Shown: positions 6,548 through 8,351 of the stretch, piece after piece | How positions within the stretch are numbered: position 1 is the stretch's first letter | How the letters are laid out: each line of letters opens with the position of its first letter | Assembly: GCA_031273485.1 (NCBI GenBank) | Contig: JAISRS010000251.1 | Location: forward strand, 1-8,351 | Direction of reading: 5' to 3' | DNA: 8,351 nucleotides | Source: Prevotellaceae bacterium | Lineage (GTDB): Bacteria > Bacteroidota > Bacteroidia > Bacteroidales > UBA932 | The notes under the pieces: model-generated | The model's database searches: none | Seen by the model: only the letters and a program-made list of their open reading frames with translations | What the model was told of the DNA's origin: nothing | Made by a program: the position numbers and the translations under genes

Positions 6548-6578
6548 GATACTTACATTTAATTTATTGTTATTTAAT
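6431..6578 (-). repeat. Leader repeat, copy B
   Basis: It fills the whole gap between the lipoprotein at 6578 and the zinc-ribbon gene, and its right end touches the lipoprotein's stop codon. It is nearly identical to copy C (about 130 aligned bases with few differences). It contains the perfect hairpin CCTGCGCT/AGCGCAGG (6498-6505 and 6513-6520, 7-nt loop). Confidence 0.9.
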
Positions 6579-7324
6579 CATTTATTACTCCATTTTCCTG
6601 CTTTAAAATCAATGATATATTGTTTACAATCTTTCAATCCTTGAATGTAATTCATCAAATAGTCTGGTTTGATACTCACAACATGTTTGTCAGAAGAATA
6701 AAGAATCTGAATTTCATCCCAATTACTCTCTGAAGAGAAATGAAAGGTAATTGTTATACCATAAGCAGTGACATACCTTCGTTGACAATTATATTTTCGT
6801 ATTTCATTCTTCATTTGCAGTGCAATATTTTCCAATACTGCAATTTCTTCGTCAATAGATGCAACAGGAAAATAGACATCCCTCATAATGAAAAATCCTC
6901 CTCTTTCTTTATCTGTCAGATTTTCGACGAGTGCGACAACTAAATCCTCAGTTCTAAAACTACCATCATAGGTATACTTATCTACGTTTACTTCTGCAAT
7001 TTTCAAATTAAAATGCTCTACATATTTTCCTCGTAACTGAAACCAAGCAGTATAATCTTCTTCCAAATTCCCGGAATCTTTATTAACTTCTTCTGTGGAG
7101 TTTACAGAGTTGTTTGCATCATCTTTTGTGCCATCATTTTTACAACTTGTTTGCATAAGCAGCATTGGCAATGCAAATATTAACAAGAATGAACATCGTG
7201 CTATTGTATTTCCCCTACTCATGTGGCTTTTCGGACTCGCCCCGTTTTTTGAATGGTCTCCGGTCTCCATTGCTCCCGCGCTGTATATAAGCGCAGGTTG
7301 CATTTGTTTTGAATACATTTTCAT
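6578..7324 (-). CDS. Putative lipoprotein, first gene of the operon
   Basis: An open frame of 248 codons from ATG 7324 to TGA 6578. Residues 1-37 come from the leader repeat (MKMYSKQMQPALIYSAGA and on). The second ATG at 7222 gives MSRGNTIARCSFLLIFALP leading to lipobox MQTSC with Cys61, a good lipoprotein signal; starting at 7324 would place it abnormally deep. I therefore favour 7222 as the functional start. After an Asn/Asp/Glu-rich linker (62-90) the mature part has mixed helices and strands (YTAWFQLRGKYVEHFNLKI, then AVLENIALQMKNEIRKYNC and TAYGITITFHF). No family is recognised. It opens the operon and lies downstream of the attenuator-like leader, so it could be controlled by it. Confidence 0.78.
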   Translation of the reverse strand: MKMYSKQMQPALIYSAGAMETGDHSKNGASPKSHMSRGNTIARCSFLLIFALPMLLMQTSCKNDGTKDDANNSVNSTEEVNKDSGNLEEDYTAWFQLRGKYVEHFNLKIAEVNVDKYTYDGSFRTEDLVVALVENLTDKERGGFFIMRDVYFPVASIDEEIAVLENIALQMKNEIRKYNCQRRYVTAYGITITFHFSSESNWDEIQILYSSDKHVVSIKPDYLMNYIQGLKDCKQYIIDFKAGKWSNK

Positions 7325-7356
7325 GATACTTGCATTTTAATTTATTATTATCTAAT
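7208..7356 (-). repeat. Leader repeat, copy C
   Basis: The right-hand copy, matching B through the ATG at 7324 and about 30 bp of upstream AT-rich sequence. Its hairpin (7275-7282 with 7290-7297) has one change from B, C7277 for T. On the minus-strand RNA that makes G-U, so the stem survives; on the plus strand it would be a C-A mismatch. Confidence 0.9.
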
Positions 7357-7393
7357 ACTTTGTTTATCTATTGATCTACAACTGCAACCGCAC

Positions 7394-7484
7394 AAAAAAA
7401 GCGTGAAACTGTTCGTGAATTGCTTATTTATTATCCTTGGCTCTGGTAAACCTTTTCACCCAAATAAGCACGAACAGTTCACGC
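7394..7484 (-). terminator. Strong intrinsic terminator with 23-bp bulged stem
   Basis: On the minus strand the arm 7484-7462 pairs with 7429-7401: GCGTGAA, CTGTTCGTG and CTTATTT blocks all match, with a 1-nt and a 5-nt bulge on the downstream arm. A 32-nt loop separates them. Seven T follow directly (7400-7394). It lies about 195 nt after the stop at 7680 and 70 nt before ATG 7324, so it either ends a small RNA or attenuates the lipoprotein operon. Confidence 0.75.
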
Positions 7485-7511
7485 CCGAAGACGTGAACCT
7501 TCGCAAACTTA
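7394..7511 (-). ncRNA. Candidate attenuator leader or ~105-nt small RNA
   Basis: TAAGTTTG (7511-7504) matches the -7 box TAnnTTTG exactly. A transcript from about 7498 would begin GTTCACG, which pairs with CGTGAAC (7483-7477) as a 7-bp hairpin with a UCUUCGGG loop. The same CGTGAAC is needed for the terminator stem ending at 7401, so the two folds exclude each other. That is the logic of an attenuator or riboswitch. The -33 element is poor. A free small RNA (for example a 6S-like long hairpin) is the alternative. I do not recognise a known family. Confidence 0.45.
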
Positions 7512-7544
7512 TCCTCGAGTGAAATTTACCAGATTTCGGATAAT
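7430..7544. repeat. Interrupted inverted repeat interleaved with the terminator
   Basis: ATTATCC (7430-7436), TCTGGTAAA (7442-7450) and TTTCAC (7454-7459) recur inverted as GTGAAA (7519-7524), TTTACCAGA (7525-7533) and GGATAAT (7538-7544). One arm lies in the loop of the terminator stem, the other upstream of the putative promoter. The arms alternate (a, b, a', b'), a pseudoknot-type order. The rest of 7357-7679 is AT-rich with no gene seen. Confidence 0.75.
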
Positions 7545-7679
7545 GAGAATAAGAGCGTTAGCTCAATTATATTTTAATCAGTGTTCTATTTACATATGTC
7601 CTTATTTAATTTCGTTCACTGTACTTTATTTTTAATATGGCCGGGCATTTTTATGCAACTCTTTCTTTCAATTGTTTTT

Positions 7680-8351
7680 TCAAACCTCCCCGCCCTTCTC
7701 GCCTTTCCTGCGTGCGCTCTGCAAAATCAGATTCCGTGCATTTTTGTAATCGGTATAGAAGGCGGCATTCGATGTTTTGAACCTTACGATCAGTTTATCC
7801 AGTCCGTCGTAAAGGATGGAATCCGCTTCGGCAAAGGCTTTTGCCAGATTGCCGGTGTACTGCTTCTTTTCCACGATCACATCGCGCGGCCGGGCAAGCA
7901 CCGCCTGAAAGTCGGCAATCGCCTGTTCCAGTTCGCTGCGGAGCGATTTGTCCACGCCATACGCTTCCAGTTCGTTCGCGTGCCGGTTCATCTCGGCAGC
8001 GAGGGAGCGTGCCGTCGCAATCGCTTCGGCGTCGTGCAAACGGTAAAACGTGTGCTTGTTGATACCGGTTTTCACGAGCAGGTCGTTGTTTTTCGTCTTG
8101 AAGGCATACCTGTACATCAGACCGGCGACCGTTACCGCGGTTAGCACCATCTTTGTTTCCAGTTCGTTCTTGGTTTGCGAAGCGCCTTTGGATGTGGTGT
8201 CCGTCTGCCGAAGGGCTTCTTCGTCAATCACACCCAGGATGTCGCGCAGTTCGCCTACCGCGTCCACGAAAGCGGGAATATGTCCGTATGCGCCTTCGTA
8301 CTTCACGCACGTATCGTACGTGCTCTGATACATGTTTCGTTTGGCATTCTG
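7680..8351 (-). CDS. Uncharacterised helical protein, 5' end cut by window edge
   Basis: The frame runs from the window edge (8351) to TGA 7680. ATG 8333 gives 217 residues, but six more sense codons (QNAKRN) precede it to the edge, so the real start is probably outside. The protein is almost all helical: KTKNNDLLVKTGINKHTFYR, then AAEMNRHANELEAYG, PRDVIVEKKQYTGNLAKAF and ADSILYDGLDKLIVRF. This matches my memory of a common Bacteroidota family of about 230 residues without known function. No signal peptide or membrane segment is visible in the part present. Its base composition is clearly GC-richer than the rest of the window. Confidence 0.75.
   Translation of the reverse strand, partial: QNAKRNMYQSTYDTCVKYEGAYGHIPAFVDAVGELRDILGVIDEEALRQTDTTSKGASQTKNELETKMVLTAVTVAGLMYRYAFKTKNNDLLVKTGINKHTFYRLHDAEAIATARSLAAEMNRHANELEAYGVDKSLRSELEQAIADFQAVLARPRDVIVEKKQYTGNLAKAFAEADSILYDGLDKLIVRFKTSNAAFYTDYKNARNLILQSARRKGEKGGEV

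Noticed and set aside
4722..7356. Composite transposon or genes flanked by direct repeats
   Set aside because: The repeats sit at gene 5' ends in one orientation, and no transposase, terminal inverted repeat or target duplication is visible.
7401..7560. Integron attC-like site (inverted repeats followed by GCGTTAG)
   Set aside because: The GTTAGCT does not fit GTTRRRY, no partner RYYYAAC is present, and the T7 run explains the stem as a terminator.
7581..8144. Plus-strand frame of 187 codons
   Set aside because: Antisense to the helical protein, which has coherent helices and a family resemblance; this frame does not.

Overview
The window looks like a Bacteroidota (Bacteroidales-type) chromosome with signs of gene decay. 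Three things point there: promoter -7 boxes of the TAnnTTTG type (2104-2111, 2810-2817, 7504-7511), lipoproteins with short Bacteroidota-style signal peptides, and protein families I associate with this phylum. It is AT-rich except for the clearly GC-richer gene at the right end. Every well-supported gene lies on the minus strand, so transcription runs right to left. I see no tRNA, rRNA, CRISPR array, transposase or phage gene.

Layout in transcription order. At 8351-7680 is the 3' part of an uncharacterised helical protein. At 7679-7325 is a non-coding leader with nested inverted repeats, a TAnnTTTG box and a strong intrinsic terminator; it could be an attenuator or a ~100-nt small RNA. Then comes a probable five-gene operon: lipoprotein (7324-6578), zinc-ribbon membrane protein (6404-5931), lipoprotein with an in-frame stop (5912-5070, readable on to 4887), secreted protein with a BamE-like C-terminus (4867-3572, true start uncertain), and a small P-loop protein (3561-3100). 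The operon ends at a terminator at 3033-3069. Farther left are a lipocalin-like lipoprotein (2784-2320), an intact AlbA_2/HATPase/winged-helix regulator (2085-769), an intergenic stretch with paired palindromes and GC-rich hairpins, and a broken fic gene (443-1) cut by the window edge.

The most unusual feature is a repeat of about 120-150 bp present three times (4722-4850, 6431-6578, 7208-7356), each copy lying across or just before the 5' end of an operon gene. All three copies start at an equivalent ATG and stay open without indels for 37 codons. Two run in frame into a signal peptide. The third ends as a 46-codon leader ORF 2 nt before the next ATG. The differences look more like those of a nucleic-acid element than of a conserved peptide, and a hairpin within it keeps its pairing by a G-U wobble on the transcribed strand. 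I read it as a dispersed 5'-leader element, possibly regulatory. I cannot say whether it is already described.

Two genes are damaged. The fic gene has a small frameshift and an internal deletion at a short microhomology. The lipoprotein at 5912 has a stop codon followed by 60 more codons of plausible coding sequence.
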